A stretch of 64,000 nt of DNA from an uncultured Ruminobacter sp. (GCA_902776415.1 CACYPY010000005.1:1-64000); one strand, 5' to 3'. Counted from the stretch's first letter, positions 9,829 to 19,434 are shown. The notes: generated by a model from the sequence alone, not told the origin. Made by a program: numbers and translations.

Positions 9829-10440
9829 ATAAACTCCTGATAAAATCCGCAACAAAACAGCCTGCCGCATAAAACCGGCATCCCGGAACTGCGGCCGTGC
9901 CCGGGAATCCAGTTCCGGTTTCACATCATTATTCCGGAAAAAGCCCCTTCGGACATTCCTTTTATCCTAAAAAGCCGCCGAACGGCACAAAATAATCTCA
10001 GAATCAAACCGCGATCCCAAAAAACCGCAACCCTGCGGAAATATCCGGCAGGCGAAACATTTTCAGGAGAAGAAGAGCCCCCGACAAAACGTGACAAAAT
10101 CTCAATACGCGCACGATTTTATAAGCGCACCTGTGGTCAGTTCGGCAAAAACATGTGATAATTATCCGGCTTTTGTTTGGGCTGAGATGCCCTCCCGAAA
10201 ATGAGGCATCGCAAAACATGAAGCTGGTTTTGTTATTATTGTTTTAATGGCAGGGTATCCTCATTTGCAAAGGACGCCCTTTTCGCTTTTTACCTGTTTC
10301 TGTACAGTTTGAGCTGAATGTCAATCGTGCTCACAACTGCGCTCCCGGCCTCAGGGTAAGACTTGCGGCAGCAATGCCGGACATGCAAGCTCCGGGTCGG
10401 CGGGCTCAAGCAGTGCTGTACCGATAAGTTGAGCATTTTA
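9829..10440. other. Divergent intergenic region and rne leader
   Basis: A 612-bp region without a supportable gene, between the divergent glutaredoxin-like gene and rne. It includes the candidate rne promoter near 10134-10162 and, after it, roughly 270 nt of transcribed but untranslated leader. The frame reading into rne from 10363 has no ribosome-binding site or family match before residue 27. Confidence 0.55.
10134..10162 (+). promoter_or_regulatory. Candidate extended -10 promoter for rne
   Basis: TGGTCA (four of six matches to TTGACA) at 10134-10139, a 17-bp spacer, and TGTGATAAT with GATAAT at 10157-10162. It would give a long rne leader, as in E. coli where the 5' untranslated region mediates autoregulation. 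Confidence 0.4.
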
Positions 10441-13191
10441 ATGAAAAGAATGTTAATAAACGCAACTCAGGAAGAGGAGATGCGTGTTGCACTTGTTGAC
10501 GGCCAGAAGATCTATGACCTGGATATCGAAGCTGTCGGCCACGAGCAGAAAAAAGCCAACATCTACAAGGGAATCATCACCCGCATCGAGCCCAGCCTCG
10601 AGGCGGCTTTTGTTGATTACGGCGTGGATCGGCACGGTTTTCTGCCCCTGAAGGAAATCGCCCGGGAGTACTTCCAGCCGGGATACTCCTTCACCGACCG
10701 GCAGAGTCTTAAGGACGCCATCCGGGAAGGTCAGGAAGTCATCGTTCAGATTGAAAAGGAGGAACGCGGGCTCAAGGGCGCCGCTCTGACCACCTACGTT
10801 TCCCTTGCCGGTTCCTATATTGTTCTGATGCCGAACAATCCGCACGCCGGCGGAATTTCCCATCGCATTGACGGAGATGATCGCATCGAGCTCAAACAGG
10901 CTCTGAATTCCCTGACCATTCCCGACGGCATGGGGGTTATCGTCCGCACGGCCGGTGTCGGCAAGACCGCCGAGGAGCTCAACTGGGATCTCCAGATCCT
11001 GGTAAAGCAGTGGGAAATGATTCAGATGGCCGCGGAGAGCCGTCCGGCTCCTTTCCTGATCCATCAGGAAAGCAATATTGTCCATCGGGCAATCCGCGAT
11101 TACCTCCGTCCCGACATCGGGGAAATTCTCATCGACAACCGTGAAGTCTACGAGCATGTTCTGAAGCAGGTCACCATTGTGCGTCCCGATTTTGTAAACA
11201 AGGTCAGGATGTATGACGGCGAGGATCCGCTTTTCAACCACTTCCAGATTGAATCCCAAATCGAATCGGCCTACCACCGCGAGGTGAAACTGCCCTCCGG
11301 CGGTTCCATCGTCATCGACCCCACCGAGGCCCTGACATCCATCGACGTCAACTCGGCCAAGGCCACCAAGGGCGGCGATATCGAGGAGACGGCACTGCTC
11401 ACCAACATCGAGGCCGCCGAGGAAATCGCAAGACAGCTCCGGCTTCGCGACGTGGGCGGTCTTATCGTCATCGACTTTATCGACATGACCCCGGTCAAAA
11501 ACCAGCGGGAAATCGAAAACAGAATGCGGGAGGCCACCAGACAGGATCGGGCCCGGATTCAGTTTGCCAAGATTTCCCGGTTCGGACTTCTGGAAATGTC
11601 CCGTCAGAGACTCCGTCCATCCCTAGGCGAGTCCACCTCTCACGTCTGTCCCCGCTGCGGCGGACAGGGTGCCATCCGTGACAACGGATCCCTGGCGCTC
11701 TCCATTCTCCGCATCATCGAGGAAGAGGCCATGAAGGAAAACACGGCATCTGTATATGCCAGCGTTCCGGTGGAACTGGCCGCCTTCCTTATCAACGAGA
11801 AGCGCAATGCTGTTCAGGCCGTGGAGAAGAGGCACGACGTCCGGGTATACATTCTTCCGGATGAAAGACTGGAAACTCCGCACTTCGAGATCACCCGCGC
11901 CCGGGAAGGCGAGGCGGATGAGAACCCCAGCACCTTCATGCTGATGAAGCGCCGCCAGGAACAGGGCACCCCCGCTCCCAGCAACTTCCCGGCCGCGGCT
12001 CAGGATCAGTCAGTGAGCCGGCACACTGTCCGGAGAAGTGCCCCCATGATCCCGGCTGTGGACTTCAGCACCATCCAGGCCGGGATGACCCCGCCGGCGC
12101 CCCGTGCCGAAAAGATCGACTCCACCGAGTCCGTGGGCATCTTCAAGAAGATGATGCGGACCATTGTCGGGTTCTTCAGAGGCAGCGAGACTCCGGAAAC
12201 CATCCCGGAATCCCCGAAGGAGCTCCAGCCCAGGACCCGGACCAACAGCAGAAAGCGTCCGGATCCGGCAACCCGGGGCCGTGTCAGAGATGCCGCCCAG
12301 AACGGGAAGCCGCGCCAGCAGCGCCGGAACCCGCATGACGCCGAATTCCAGAATCAGAAGTCCCGGAAGCCGTACCGGAATGCGGGACAGGACGAGGGAT
12401 TTACCGAAGAGAACGGTTCCGAAAAGACTTCACGGCCGGTAATCGAGGAAAAGGTTCAGGTCAGGGGACGCAAGAACCGTTCCGAAACCCAGAAGGGACG
12501 TAATGCTCCCGACGGGCGTCCTGCCCGGAAGAAGCGGCACGACAGTTCCGCTCCGGCTCAGGAGACCCCGAATGTCCGCGAGAGCGCCGAAAAGACCGCC
12601 GTTCCGGAAAAGCAGGCCAAACCGTTTGTATATACGGCTCCCGACAGGATCGGCTGTATCGGCAACGTGACCTTCTCCGGCGTGGCCGCCACGGAACCTG
12701 CTTCCTGCGATCTTCCGGAAGCCCCGGCCAGCCGTGGCCGCGAAACTCCGGATTTTGCTCCGGAAGCCGGCCATGCCGGATTCAGTACCATCGGGAATCT
12801 GTTCCATGCGGATGCAGCGGAACCGGCCTCCTGCGACCTTCCGGAGGCACCGGCCAGTTTCGGCCGCGAAGCTCCGGAATTCGCCCCGGATGCCGGTCAC
12901 GCCGGATTCAGCGCCATCAGAAATCTTTATGAGGTTCCCATGACCGAACCGGAGGAGGAAGCTCCGAAGTCCACTCCCGCAGAGGAAGCTCCGAAGTCCA
13001 CTCCCGCAGAGGAAGCTCCGGAGGCTGCTCCGGCAACGGACACTCCTGCGACTCAGCCGGAAAACATCCCTCAGGAAGATAGTGTCCCGGAAAGTGCCGC
13101 TCAGGAACCAAACGTTCCGGAAAGCACTCCTCAGGAAGCTCAGGGAGAAAATGCTCCCCGGGAAGAGCCTTCTGACGGGCAGAAAGCCTGA
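10441..13191 (+). CDS. rne: Ribonuclease E
   Basis: Endoribonuclease for mRNA turnover and rRNA/tRNA processing, scaffold of the degradosome at the inner membrane. ATG 10441 gives [13 protein letters not shown], the canonical start. The S1 domain spans about residues 35-125, with [20 protein letters not shown]; the DNase I-like catalytic part carries the metal-binding aspartates in TSIDVNS (D302) and IVIDFIDM; the zinc link is CPRC at 403-406. From about residue 520 the 916-residue protein becomes low-complexity and Arg/Lys-rich (600-720), then acidic, proline-rich and repetitive. The tail is shorter than in E. coli (1061 residues) and I cannot place enolase- or PNPase-binding sites in it. 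Confidence 0.97.
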   Translation: MKRMLINATQEEEMRVALVDGQKIYDLDIEAVGHEQKKANIYKGIITRIEPSLEAAFVDYGVDRHGFLPLKEIAREYFQPGYSFTDRQSLKDAIREGQEVIVQIEKEERGLKGAALTTYVSLAGSYIVLMPNNPHAGGISHRIDGDDRIELKQALNSLTIPDGMGVIVRTAGVGKTAEELNWDLQILVKQWEMIQMAAESRPAPFLIHQESNIVHRAIRDYLRPDIGEILIDNREVYEHVLKQVTIVRPDFVNKVRMYDGEDPLFNHFQIESQIESAYHREVKLPSGGSIVIDPTEALTSIDVNSAKATKGGDIEETALLTNIEAAEEIARQLRLRDVGGLIVIDFIDMTPVKNQREIENRMREATRQDRARIQFAKISRFGLLEMSRQRLRPSLGESTSHVCPRCGGQGAIRDNGSLALSILRIIEEEAMKENTASVYASVPVELAAFLINEKRNAVQAVEKRHDVRVYILPDERLETPHFEITRAREGEADENPSTFMLMKRRQEQGTPAPSNFPAAAQDQSVSRHTVRRSAPMIPAVDFSTIQAGMTPPAPRAEKIDSTESVGIFKKMMRTIVGFFRGSETPETIPESPKELQPRTRTNSRKRPDPATRGRVRDAAQNGKPRQQRRNPHDAEFQNQKSRKPYRNAGQDEGFTEENGSEKTSRPVIEEKVQVRGRKNRSETQKGRNAPDGRPARKKRHDSSAPAQETPNVRESAEKTAVPEKQAKPFVYTAPDRIGCIGNVTFSGVAATEPASCDLPEAPASRGRETPDFAPEAGHAGFSTIGNLFHADAAEPASCDLPEAPASFGREAPEFAPDAGHAGFSAIRNLYEVPMTEPEEEAPKSTPAEEAPKSTPAEEAPEAAPATDTPATQPENIPQEDSVPESAAQEPNVPESTPQEAQGENAPREEPSDGQKA
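12694..13050 (+). repeat. Intragenic repeats in the RNase E tail
   Basis: Two imperfect copies of a roughly 40-residue unit ([13 protein letters not shown] ... GHAGFS.I.NL) at about 12694-12804 and 12820-12933, followed by short EEAPKSTPA repeats at about 12955-13020. They lie inside the coding sequence and keep frame. Confidence 0.8.
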
Positions 13192-13218
13192 TAGCGAACC
13201 CCGCTGAAACCCTGAAAA

Positions 13219-13245
13219 GGCCCCGGACTCCGGGGTCTTTTTTTA
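13219..13245 (+). terminator. Intrinsic terminator of rne
   Basis: CCCCGG-ACT-CCGGGG hairpin at 13221-13235 followed by TCTTTTTTT, 30 bases after the rne stop. Confidence 0.85.
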
Positions 13246-13354
13246 TGGACGGGCTCCGGTTCCGGAGGATCCGGCACTTCTGCTAATTTTTATCAGAAAG
13301 GACCTGTTCCCCCTTCCCTCATACTGCCGCTCTGTAAAAACAGCCGAAGGAGTG

Positions 13355-13360
13355 TATAAT
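13355..13360 (+). promoter_or_regulatory. Possible -10 element for rnfB
   Basis: TATAAT about 105 bases before the rnfB ATG; the -35 region is poor (CTGTAA at the right spacing). Confidence 0.35.
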
Positions 13361-13465
13361 ACCCGCGCTGTCCGGCAGAATAATCCCGATGCCTCAGATT
13401 TCCTGCCGGCGTTTCGTTTTTGCGCCTGAGACACCTTTGCCTTCGGCATCAGGAATACCGATCCC

Positions 13466-14035
13466 ATGCTTCACTTGCTAATTGTTGTTGCGATATTTTC
13501 AGGAGCGGCCTTTGCTCTCGGCGGCTGCCTGAGCTTTTTTGCCGCCAGGTTCGCCGACAAAAATCAGAATCCCCTGGTTGACGAGCTCGAAAAGGCCCTG
13601 CCCGGCGCCCAGTGCGGCCAGTGCGGCTTTATAGGCTGTCGGGAATACGCCGGGGCCATTGCCCGGGGCGAAGCTCCGGTAAACCTCTGCACGCCCGGCG
13701 GAGATTCCTGCACCCGATCCCTGGCGGACCTCATGCATGTTCCGGTACCGGCCCGGGGTGTCAGGGCCTCGGAGGAGCTGGTGGCCCTTATCGACCAGTC
13801 CCGGTGCATCGGCTGCACGAAATGCTCCAAGATCTGTCCCTATGATTCCATTTCAGGAAAACTCAAGGAAAAGCACTGGGTGGATCCGGCTCTCTGCATG
13901 GGCTGCGAGAAGTGCATTGCCGCCTGTCCTGCCAAATGCATTACCATGAAGCCCCTGGAGCCCACCACCGCCACCTGGAACTGGCAGATCTCCGGAGAAC
14001 TCCTGGAAATCAGAAACCGCGAACCGGAATTCTGA
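13466..14035 (+). CDS. rnfB: Electron transport complex subunit RsxB/RnfB
   Basis: Iron-sulfur subunit of the membrane Rnf/Rsx complex, passing electrons between NADH/ferredoxin partners and other subunits. An N-terminal hydrophobic helix (residues 1-27) anchors it. Next comes the 4Fe-4S motif CGQCGFIGC with a later Cys in NLCTPGG, then two ferredoxin clusters, CIGCTKCSKICP and CMGCEKCIAACP. The length of 189 residues agrees with E. coli RsxB (192). No rnfA, C, D, G or E gene is adjacent; this copy is alone between rne and a tandem pair of unknown genes. Confidence 0.93.
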   Translation: MLHLLIVVAIFSGAAFALGGCLSFFAARFADKNQNPLVDELEKALPGAQCGQCGFIGCREYAGAIARGEAPVNLCTPGGDSCTRSLADLMHVPVPARGVRASEELVALIDQSRCIGCTKCSKICPYDSISGKLKEKHWVDPALCMGCEKCIAACPAKCITMKPLEPTTATWNWQISGELLEIRNREPEF

Positions 14036-14478
14036 AGCCGGCTGATTTTCCACTCCCTTTTTAATTCTCTTTTCCTGAATGCCGGGTTTCCCCGGCATCT
14101 CACGGGCCGCCCCGGTCTTCCTGCTGCTGCCGCCTTTTCCGCTTTGAGTTTCAGGAGTCTCCGTCCTGCGCATTACGGCTGCCAGAAATTCCGGAGCTTA
14201 AAAAGTATTTTTATACCGCAGATATCAGAAGGTGATGCAACTCATAAAATCTGCTTAGTCGGAATAATATTTTTAAAATATATTGACTTTAACTATACTG
14301 ATTTAATATACTTTAACTGTTGAAGCACCGGATGTTCTTTCCGGTCTCCGACAGAAAGCCTGTCCTGATAACAGCTTTCCTTTCCCGGGATCCCTCCCCT
14401 TTCGGGTTCTTCCGAAATCCCGCCGCGCGCTGCCCCGGCCCGGCATTCACAAAGTCACCATAATGCGAGGATACTGAA
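14036..14478. other. Intergenic region after rnfB
   Basis: No gene is visible. A perfect ATGCCGGG-TTTC-CCCGGCAT hairpin lies at 14079-14098, without a T-run, 43 bases after rnfB. The stretch 14200-14330 is strongly AT-rich and contains the promoter described separately. Confidence 0.55.
14283..14312 (+). promoter_or_regulatory. Promoter of the tandem paralogue pair
   Basis: TTGACT at 14283-14288, an 18-bp spacer and TATACT at 14307-14312 in an AT-rich island. Start point near 14320, about 160 bases before the first gene. Confidence 0.6.
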
Positions 14479-15303
14479 ATGAAAGAGTGTGAATTCAAGA
14501 ATGTGAAAAACGGCATCCTGATCACTTACTCGGCCAGCCCGTTACTTTTCAATGATCTGCTGGCTGCTCTCCGGGACTATGCCGGCAAGGCCAAAGCCGC
14601 CCCCGCGCCCCGGAAATTCCGCCTTTCGGCCGTGGAAAGCTATGAGGAATTCAATGAAAAGCACCTGGGCGATGACATGCCGAACTACGTTCTGGACTTC
14701 AGGTTTGTTCTGGTCTTTGAGGGCGAAGGCATTATGGAAAACGAAGACATCGACTTCCCGCCGGACAGTCTCTTTGATAACCGGGTCCAGATGGACCGTT
14801 GTTATGAATGGCTGAACGAATACTGGCTGAACCGGGAGCTTCCCGTATCAAACCTGTTTTACGGGAATCAAAGCTCCGACATCGCAAAGCTGAGGCAGGC
14901 ATTTCAAAAATGTCCCCCGGACAACTTAAAGGATGTGGAGAATCTTGGGTGGTTTCACGACATTCCGGAAGAAAAGAGAGGGGCGGCTGCCGTTTATCAT
15001 TACTATGATTGTGATGAAAAAACTACCTTCCTGAAAATAACGGACAGACACGGCGATCCCGAAAAGCCGACCGTGGTTTTCAGCGTGGCAAATAATCCTC
15101 ATGGCATTCCGCGGCTCTGCTGTCATCTCTGGTATAACGGCAAAATCAACCGGGGCCTTTTGGCTGCGGATAACCTTCTGGAATCCAATGCGGCCTTTGA
15201 TGCTCTGCCCTTCGCGGAAAAGTCCCGGCTTCTGAACTATGCCCTCGATAAATACCGGGACTGGCTGGAGTGGGAGGACCAGCTGATGGCCTGGGGCTAC
15301 TGA
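14479..15303 (+). CDS. Uncharacterised protein, first of a tandem paralogous pair
   Basis: I do not recognise a family. The 274-residue product is soluble and acidic, with no signal peptide, membrane segment or obvious catalytic motif. It opens with FKNVKNGILITY and contains RKFRLSAVESYEEFNE near residue 45, a WLNEYWLNRELP segment near 115 and a C-terminal helix around SRLLNYALDKYRDWLEWEDQ. The neighbour starting at 15389 keeps the same order of motifs and nearly the same length. The start has GCGAGG ten bases upstream, repeated before the second gene. Tandem, diverged, stand-alone paralogues occur among immunity proteins, but nothing else supports that here. Confidence 0.75.
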   Translation: MKECEFKNVKNGILITYSASPLLFNDLLAALRDYAGKAKAAPAPRKFRLSAVESYEEFNEKHLGDDMPNYVLDFRFVLVFEGEGIMENEDIDFPPDSLFDNRVQMDRCYEWLNEYWLNRELPVSNLFYGNQSSDIAKLRQAFQKCPPDNLKDVENLGWFHDIPEEKRGAAAVYHYYDCDEKTTFLKITDRHGDPEKPTVVFSVANNPHGIPRLCCHLWYNGKINRGLLAADNLLESNAAFDALPFAEKSRLLNYALDKYRDWLEWEDQLMAWGY

Positions 15304-15388
15304 CCCCGTCTCCCGAAGCCGGGAGGACAGCCCCGTGGTGCTGCGGCCCCGGCATTCATAAGCGGTTATGTTACACGAGGATACTGAG

Positions 15389-16192
15389 ATGAAACAGAGC
15401 GAATTCATAAATGTGAAGAACGGAATTCTGGTGGATTATGAAACCTGGCCAAAGCTTTTCGGGAAACTCCTTGACGCTCTCCGGGATTATGCCGCCAAAT
15501 CCGAACCGGTTCCCGGGAAATTCCGCCTTTCGGCCGTGGAAAGCCATGAGGAATTCAATGCCGAATCCCTCTGCGACGAGTTCGGACTCTATGTGCGGAC
15601 CTTCCGGTTTGTCTGCATCTATGAAGGCACCGGCATGATGGAGCGCAGCGACTTTGCGCTGCCGCCGCAGTTTCTTCTGGGAAACCGGGCCCGGAACGCC
15701 TTTAACACCTTTTCCTGGATAAACGACTACTGGATGAACCGGGAGCTTCCGATCTCATGTCTCCTGGACCGCACTGACAGACCTGAAAGAACCGAAAAGG
15801 GCCTGGCCCGGGAGGTATTTAAACAATGCGATCTCCGGGATTTCTATGATGCGGATTCTGCAATTTCACACTATTTCGGGCCGGCAGACAAAAGCACCCC
15901 GATAGCGGTTTTGATTCACAGAGAAAGCCAGCGGTTTATCTATCTGAAGGCGCAGGATCGCTACGGTGATCCCGAAAAACCGGCCGTAACCTTTACCGTG
16001 GATGACAAATCGCAAGAGATGCACCGTCTCTGCCCCGGTGTCAGGTACATGTATCGCAACATGGTGCCGACGGAAATAATTGAAACCAATGCAGCCTTTG
16101 ATGCCCTGCCACTGGGAGAAAAGGCCCGGCTCCTTACATATGCCATCGACAGACTGTGCCGGCTGTGGAACGCGGCAGACAAGTACTGTTAA
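15389..16192 (+). CDS. Uncharacterised protein, second of a tandem paralogous pair
   Basis: A 267-residue paralogue of the gene ending at 15303; family not recognised. Shared blocks are FINVKNGILVDY at the start, KFRLSAVESHEEFN near 45, YWMNRELPIS near 115, DRYGDPEKPAVTFTV near 195 and the end IETNAAFDALPLGEKARLLTYA. An upstream in-frame ATG exists at 15368, but ATG 15389 follows ACGAGGATACTGAG, which matches the first copy's leader (GCGAGGATACTGAA), so duplication included the ribosome-binding site. The 85-bp gap has no terminator; the two are probably co-transcribed. Confidence 0.75.
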   Translation: MKQSEFINVKNGILVDYETWPKLFGKLLDALRDYAAKSEPVPGKFRLSAVESHEEFNAESLCDEFGLYVRTFRFVCIYEGTGMMERSDFALPPQFLLGNRARNAFNTFSWINDYWMNRELPISCLLDRTDRPERTEKGLAREVFKQCDLRDFYDADSAISHYFGPADKSTPIAVLIHRESQRFIYLKAQDRYGDPEKPAVTFTVDDKSQEMHRLCPGVRYMYRNMVPTEIIETNAAFDALPLGEKARLLTYAIDRLCRLWNAADKYC

Positions 16193-16424
16193 AGGCACAG
16201 AACGGAGTACGGGAAATCAGAGCCGCATCTCCGCACGCTTCATAATCGGAAAACCGGAAAACGCGATTTTTTGCAGGAGTTCTTCCGTAATGATAAAATT
16301 TCAGAAGAACCGGCCGGGCTGTTTTTATCCGGCCTGACACCGTTACCCCTGTCGCGACTGCCTCTCCCGGAATGGCCCTGACGCCTTTCCCGGATGCTTT
16401 CTGACACAGATGAGGAAGCCCCGC

Positions 16425-17210
16425 ATGCCTGTCTTCCATACCGCCTCCGGACTTTTCCGGAAGATCCTTCCCGTCCTTGTCCTTGGCGCTTTTCTGGCCT
16501 CCGGCCTGGCTCCTGCTTCAGAACTTCCGGATCCCGGAGCGGTTCCGGCACCGGCAGGAAACTCCGTCGATCCTGCAAGAGATCTGTACCGGGATCCCCC
16601 GAAGCCCGCAGATGCCGGAAATGTTTCCGGAACTCCGGATCCGGAAACTGCGTCTCCTGTTTCTGCCCCCGAAAAGCCTGCTGTCCTTCCGGAAGCATCG
16701 GCCGTAACGGCACCTGCCGCCGCTCCCGCCTCCAAAGACACCGGTTCTCCGGGACTCCGGCTTTCGGGAACCGCGGGACAGGATCACGATTACGGAGTTT
16801 CCGACAAAAACTCCCGTGGCGGATCCTCCCTCCTGGAATTCACCATGAGCTGTTTCTTCGTTATCGGGTTTATTTTTGTGCTGGCCTGGCTTCTTAAGAA
16901 GACCCGGCTCGTGCCAAATTCCAAAAACAGCAGGCTCAGACTGATTTCCGTCCTGCCCACCGGCCCGAAAACCAAGCTTCTCCTGGTACAGGCGGGGGAT
17001 GATGAAATTCTGGTGGGAGTCACTCCGACATCCCTGAACATGGTGTACAAGCTTCCGGGAAAGGCGGCTCAGGAGGAGGAAAAGAAGCTTGCCGAAAAGA
17101 GTGCCTTCTTCAGAAACCTTTTAGACAGGAATATCGGAGACTGCGGCTCCCCGGAGGATGCATCCGGAGAAAAGGAAAGCCCGGATCGCAATCCGCCTTC
17201 CCGGGGCTGA
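16425..17210 (+). CDS. fliO: FliO-like flagellar export apparatus protein
   Basis: FliO is a bitopic inner-membrane protein that helps assemble the FliP ring of the flagellar type III export gate. The protein has an N-terminal signal/anchor (residues 1-32), a Pro/Ala-rich linker to about 125, one transmembrane helix (MSCFFVIGFIFVLAWLLKK near residues 135-155), then RLRLISVLPTGPKTKLLLVQ and ILVGVTPTSLNMVYKL, the conserved cytoplasmic FliO domain. ATG 16425 is preferred because TGAGGAAG precedes it; ATG 16410 is alternative. No fliN, fliP, fliQ or fliR gene is adjacent, which is unusual. Confidence 0.82.
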   Translation: MPVFHTASGLFRKILPVLVLGAFLASGLAPASELPDPGAVPAPAGNSVDPARDLYRDPPKPADAGNVSGTPDPETASPVSAPEKPAVLPEASAVTAPAAAPASKDTGSPGLRLSGTAGQDHDYGVSDKNSRGGSSLLEFTMSCFFVIGFIFVLAWLLKKTRLVPNSKNSRLRLISVLPTGPKTKLLLVQAGDDEILVGVTPTSLNMVYKLPGKAAQEEEKKLAEKSAFFRNLLDRNIGDCGSPEDASGEKESPDRNPPSRG

Positions 17211-17254
17211 AATCCCGGGAGCCGGCAAAGGTCCGGTTCGGATCCCGGAAGGGA

Positions 17255-18799
17255 TCAGGACGGAACATTTTCCGGAGGCGGATCCGGAATGGATTCCGAA
17301 ACGCTGTCAGAAGCCTTCTCAGCCACTTCCTCTGCAGCTTCCTCTGCTATTTTCCCTCCCGGGGATGCCTGCTCCCGGAATTTCCGGATCCAGCGGTCTC
17401 CCAGAAGTCTCCTGAGAAACAGGACTCCCCGCACGCAGAGCTCAAACGCCATGGCAAACCATACTCCGGGAAGACCGAAGCCACCGGACAGAAGCGCTGC
17501 CAGAGGCAGTCTGACCAGCCAGATGCTGCCAAAGCTGAAAATACTGGGAATCAGAGTATCCCCCACCCCGCGGAACACCCCGTTAGCCACAATGGCCACC
17601 GCAAACATGGGTTCGGCAAAGGCCTCGATTCTGAGAACCCGGGTTCCCAGCTCGCGAATTTCCGGATCCGGGGACATGACTCCGATAATCACCGGAGCCA
17701 GAATATAAAGAAGCGCCCCCATGACGGCCATCACCAGCATTCCCATGGCAACGCACATCCTGCCAAGTCTTCTTGCCGTGTCAAAAAGGCCGGCTCCGGC
17801 CACCTGTCCGATAATGGCCGTGGCGGCCACCGCAATCCCGTATCCCGGCATATAGCAGAGACTCTCCGCCGTGATGGCAAAGGAATTGGCAGCCAGCGCC
17901 ACGGTTCCCAGGGGAGCCACGATTACTGTAAACGAGATATACGCACCGCTCATCAGCATCTGCTCCAAAGCCACCGGAACCGCGATACGCACCGCCGATC
18001 GCAGATTACCGGACCTGAAGCGCGTTCGCTCCTCCGGATGCTTTTTGAGGACGGGAGATTTTCTTAAAAGATAAAAAAGCAGAATTCCGGCAATAACAAG
18101 CTCCGCAAGTCCGGTGCCCAGAGCGGCCCCCGCCACCCCGAGACCGGCTCCGGGAAGATGCAGGGGGCCCCAGGGCAGTTCCAGGTCCCGTCCCGGAAAA
18201 ATCAGCACGGCATTGAAAACCACGTCCAGAACGCACATGACTATATGAAGAAAGCTCGGGAAAGCCATATTCCCCGAGGACTGAATCATTCCCGTGGCCG
18301 CCACGTTAAGCTGCACTGCCGGAAAGAAAAGTGCGAAAATCAGAAAATACCAGGCGGCATTGAGGTTAATTTCCGGATTGCCTCCCAGAATCTCCGGAAG
18401 AAAGGGGCTCAGGACTGCTCCCAGCGCTCCCGTGACGATGCTGAAAACAAAGGTCAGCCGGAGTCCCTGCCCCACAATGTTTCGGGCCTCGCCAAAGGAT
18501 CCCGCTCCGATTTTCTGGGCGGTCTGCACGGAAAAACCCACCCCGGCTGCCATGGCAAGGCCGTAGAAAAGCCAGGTGCTGCTGGCCACAAGCCCGATGG
18601 AGGCCGAATCTCCGGCTCCCAGCTGCCCCACCATGGCGGCATCGATGTACTGCATCACCGTGGAGGAAATCTGAGCCAGCACCGCAGGTACGCTGAGAAA
18701 GAGCAGCATTTTAAGCTGCTGACCGAAGGAAAGCTGCTCGCCCCGGGTCAGCCGGGCCAGCAGGGTCTCCTTTGCAGGCGGGGTACCCGGAGCAGTCAT
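17255..18799 (-). CDS. MATE family multidrug/toxic compound exporter
   Basis: A 514-residue polytopic membrane protein with about twelve hydrophobic helices in two halves. The first half begins LLFLSVPAVLAQISSTVMQYIDAAMVGQLG, with the MATE-typical VD..MVG..G element, and the second half contains ALEQMLMSGAYISFTVIVAPLG and later LRIEAFAEPMFAVAIVANGVFRGVGDT. The family exports cationic drugs or lipid-linked molecules using H+ or Na+; the substrate is unknown. Its start overlaps the stop of the menI-like gene by four bases, so the two are translated together. A hydrophilic Ala/Glu-rich tail ends the protein. Confidence 0.9.
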   Translation of the reverse strand: MTAPGTPPAKETLLARLTRGEQLSFGQQLKMLLFLSVPAVLAQISSTVMQYIDAAMVGQLGAGDSASIGLVASSTWLFYGLAMAAGVGFSVQTAQKIGAGSFGEARNIVGQGLRLTFVFSIVTGALGAVLSPFLPEILGGNPEINLNAAWYFLIFALFFPAVQLNVAATGMIQSSGNMAFPSFLHIVMCVLDVVFNAVLIFPGRDLELPWGPLHLPGAGLGVAGAALGTGLAELVIAGILLFYLLRKSPVLKKHPEERTRFRSGNLRSAVRIAVPVALEQMLMSGAYISFTVIVAPLGTVALAANSFAITAESLCYMPGYGIAVAATAIIGQVAGAGLFDTARRLGRMCVAMGMLVMAVMGALLYILAPVIIGVMSPDPEIRELGTRVLRIEAFAEPMFAVAIVANGVFRGVGDTLIPSIFSFGSIWLVRLPLAALLSGGFGLPGVWFAMAFELCVRGVLFLRRLLGDRWIRKFREQASPGGKIAEEAAEEVAEKASDSVSESIPDPPPENVPS

Positions 18800-19251
18800 C
18801 GGGACTCCGGAGCTTCCCGGGGAAGATTCATGTGCCGCCGCACGGCCAGAGTCATATGACCTTCCGCGATCAGACGTCCGGTCTCGTCTCTGACCGTGAC
18901 CAGCCAGACCTGGGTTCCCGCACCCAGATGCCGGGGCTCGGCCCGGGCAATGACAAAGCCGGAACGCACCGCTCTGAGATGATGCACCTCGATACTGAGG
19001 CCCATGCAGGAATGCTCCCCGTCCGCGGCATAGTTGCCGGCCACCGATGCCAGGGTTTCCGCCAGGGCCGCAGTGGCACCGCCGTGCAGATAGCCGTACG
19101 GCTGCCGGGTGCGGTCATCCACGGGCATCCGGGCCTCCATCCAGTCATCCCCGTAGGCGGTGAAGGATATTCCCAGCCCCGCGGAGAGTCCCTTCTGACA
19201 GATGGAATTCAGAATCTCCGTTGAAAGCGGCTTTTTCCAGACAGCAGTCAT
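18796..19251 (-). CDS. menI: Hotdog-fold acyl-CoA thioesterase, MenI/YdiI-like
   Basis: Probably 1,4-dihydroxy-2-naphthoyl-CoA hydrolase, the step after MenB. The 151-residue protein aligns with E. coli MenI along its length: ARMPVDDRTRQPYGYLHGG near residue 43, then ALAETLASVAG with the catalytic Glu, and HHLRAVRSG near 95. ATG 19251 has GGAGGAG six bases upstream; the ATG two codons earlier abuts the ribosome-binding site. A related PaaI-type thioesterase with another substrate cannot be excluded. It is outside the main men cluster. A truncated copy of its 5' end lies at 21384-21506. Confidence 0.8.
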   Translation of the reverse strand: MTAVWKKPLSTEILNSICQKGLSAGLGISFTAYGDDWMEARMPVDDRTRQPYGYLHGGATAALAETLASVAGNYAADGEHSCMGLSIEVHHLRAVRSGFVIARAEPRHLGAGTQVWLVTVRDETGRLIAEGHMTLAVRRHMNLPREAPESR

Positions 19252-19434
19252 AATCATCTCCTCCGGGATTGAGGCCTGCCACGGCGCTTAGGATTCATTA
19301 TACGGGAGTTTTTGATTCCGGGCATGACTAAAAAAAGAACCGGATGTTTCCGGATAACCAGTACCGGTATCGCCTGCCGAATCTCAGCAGTGTTACCCTC
19401 TGCCGGAACTTAAGCCCGGAGGTACTATTCAGAT

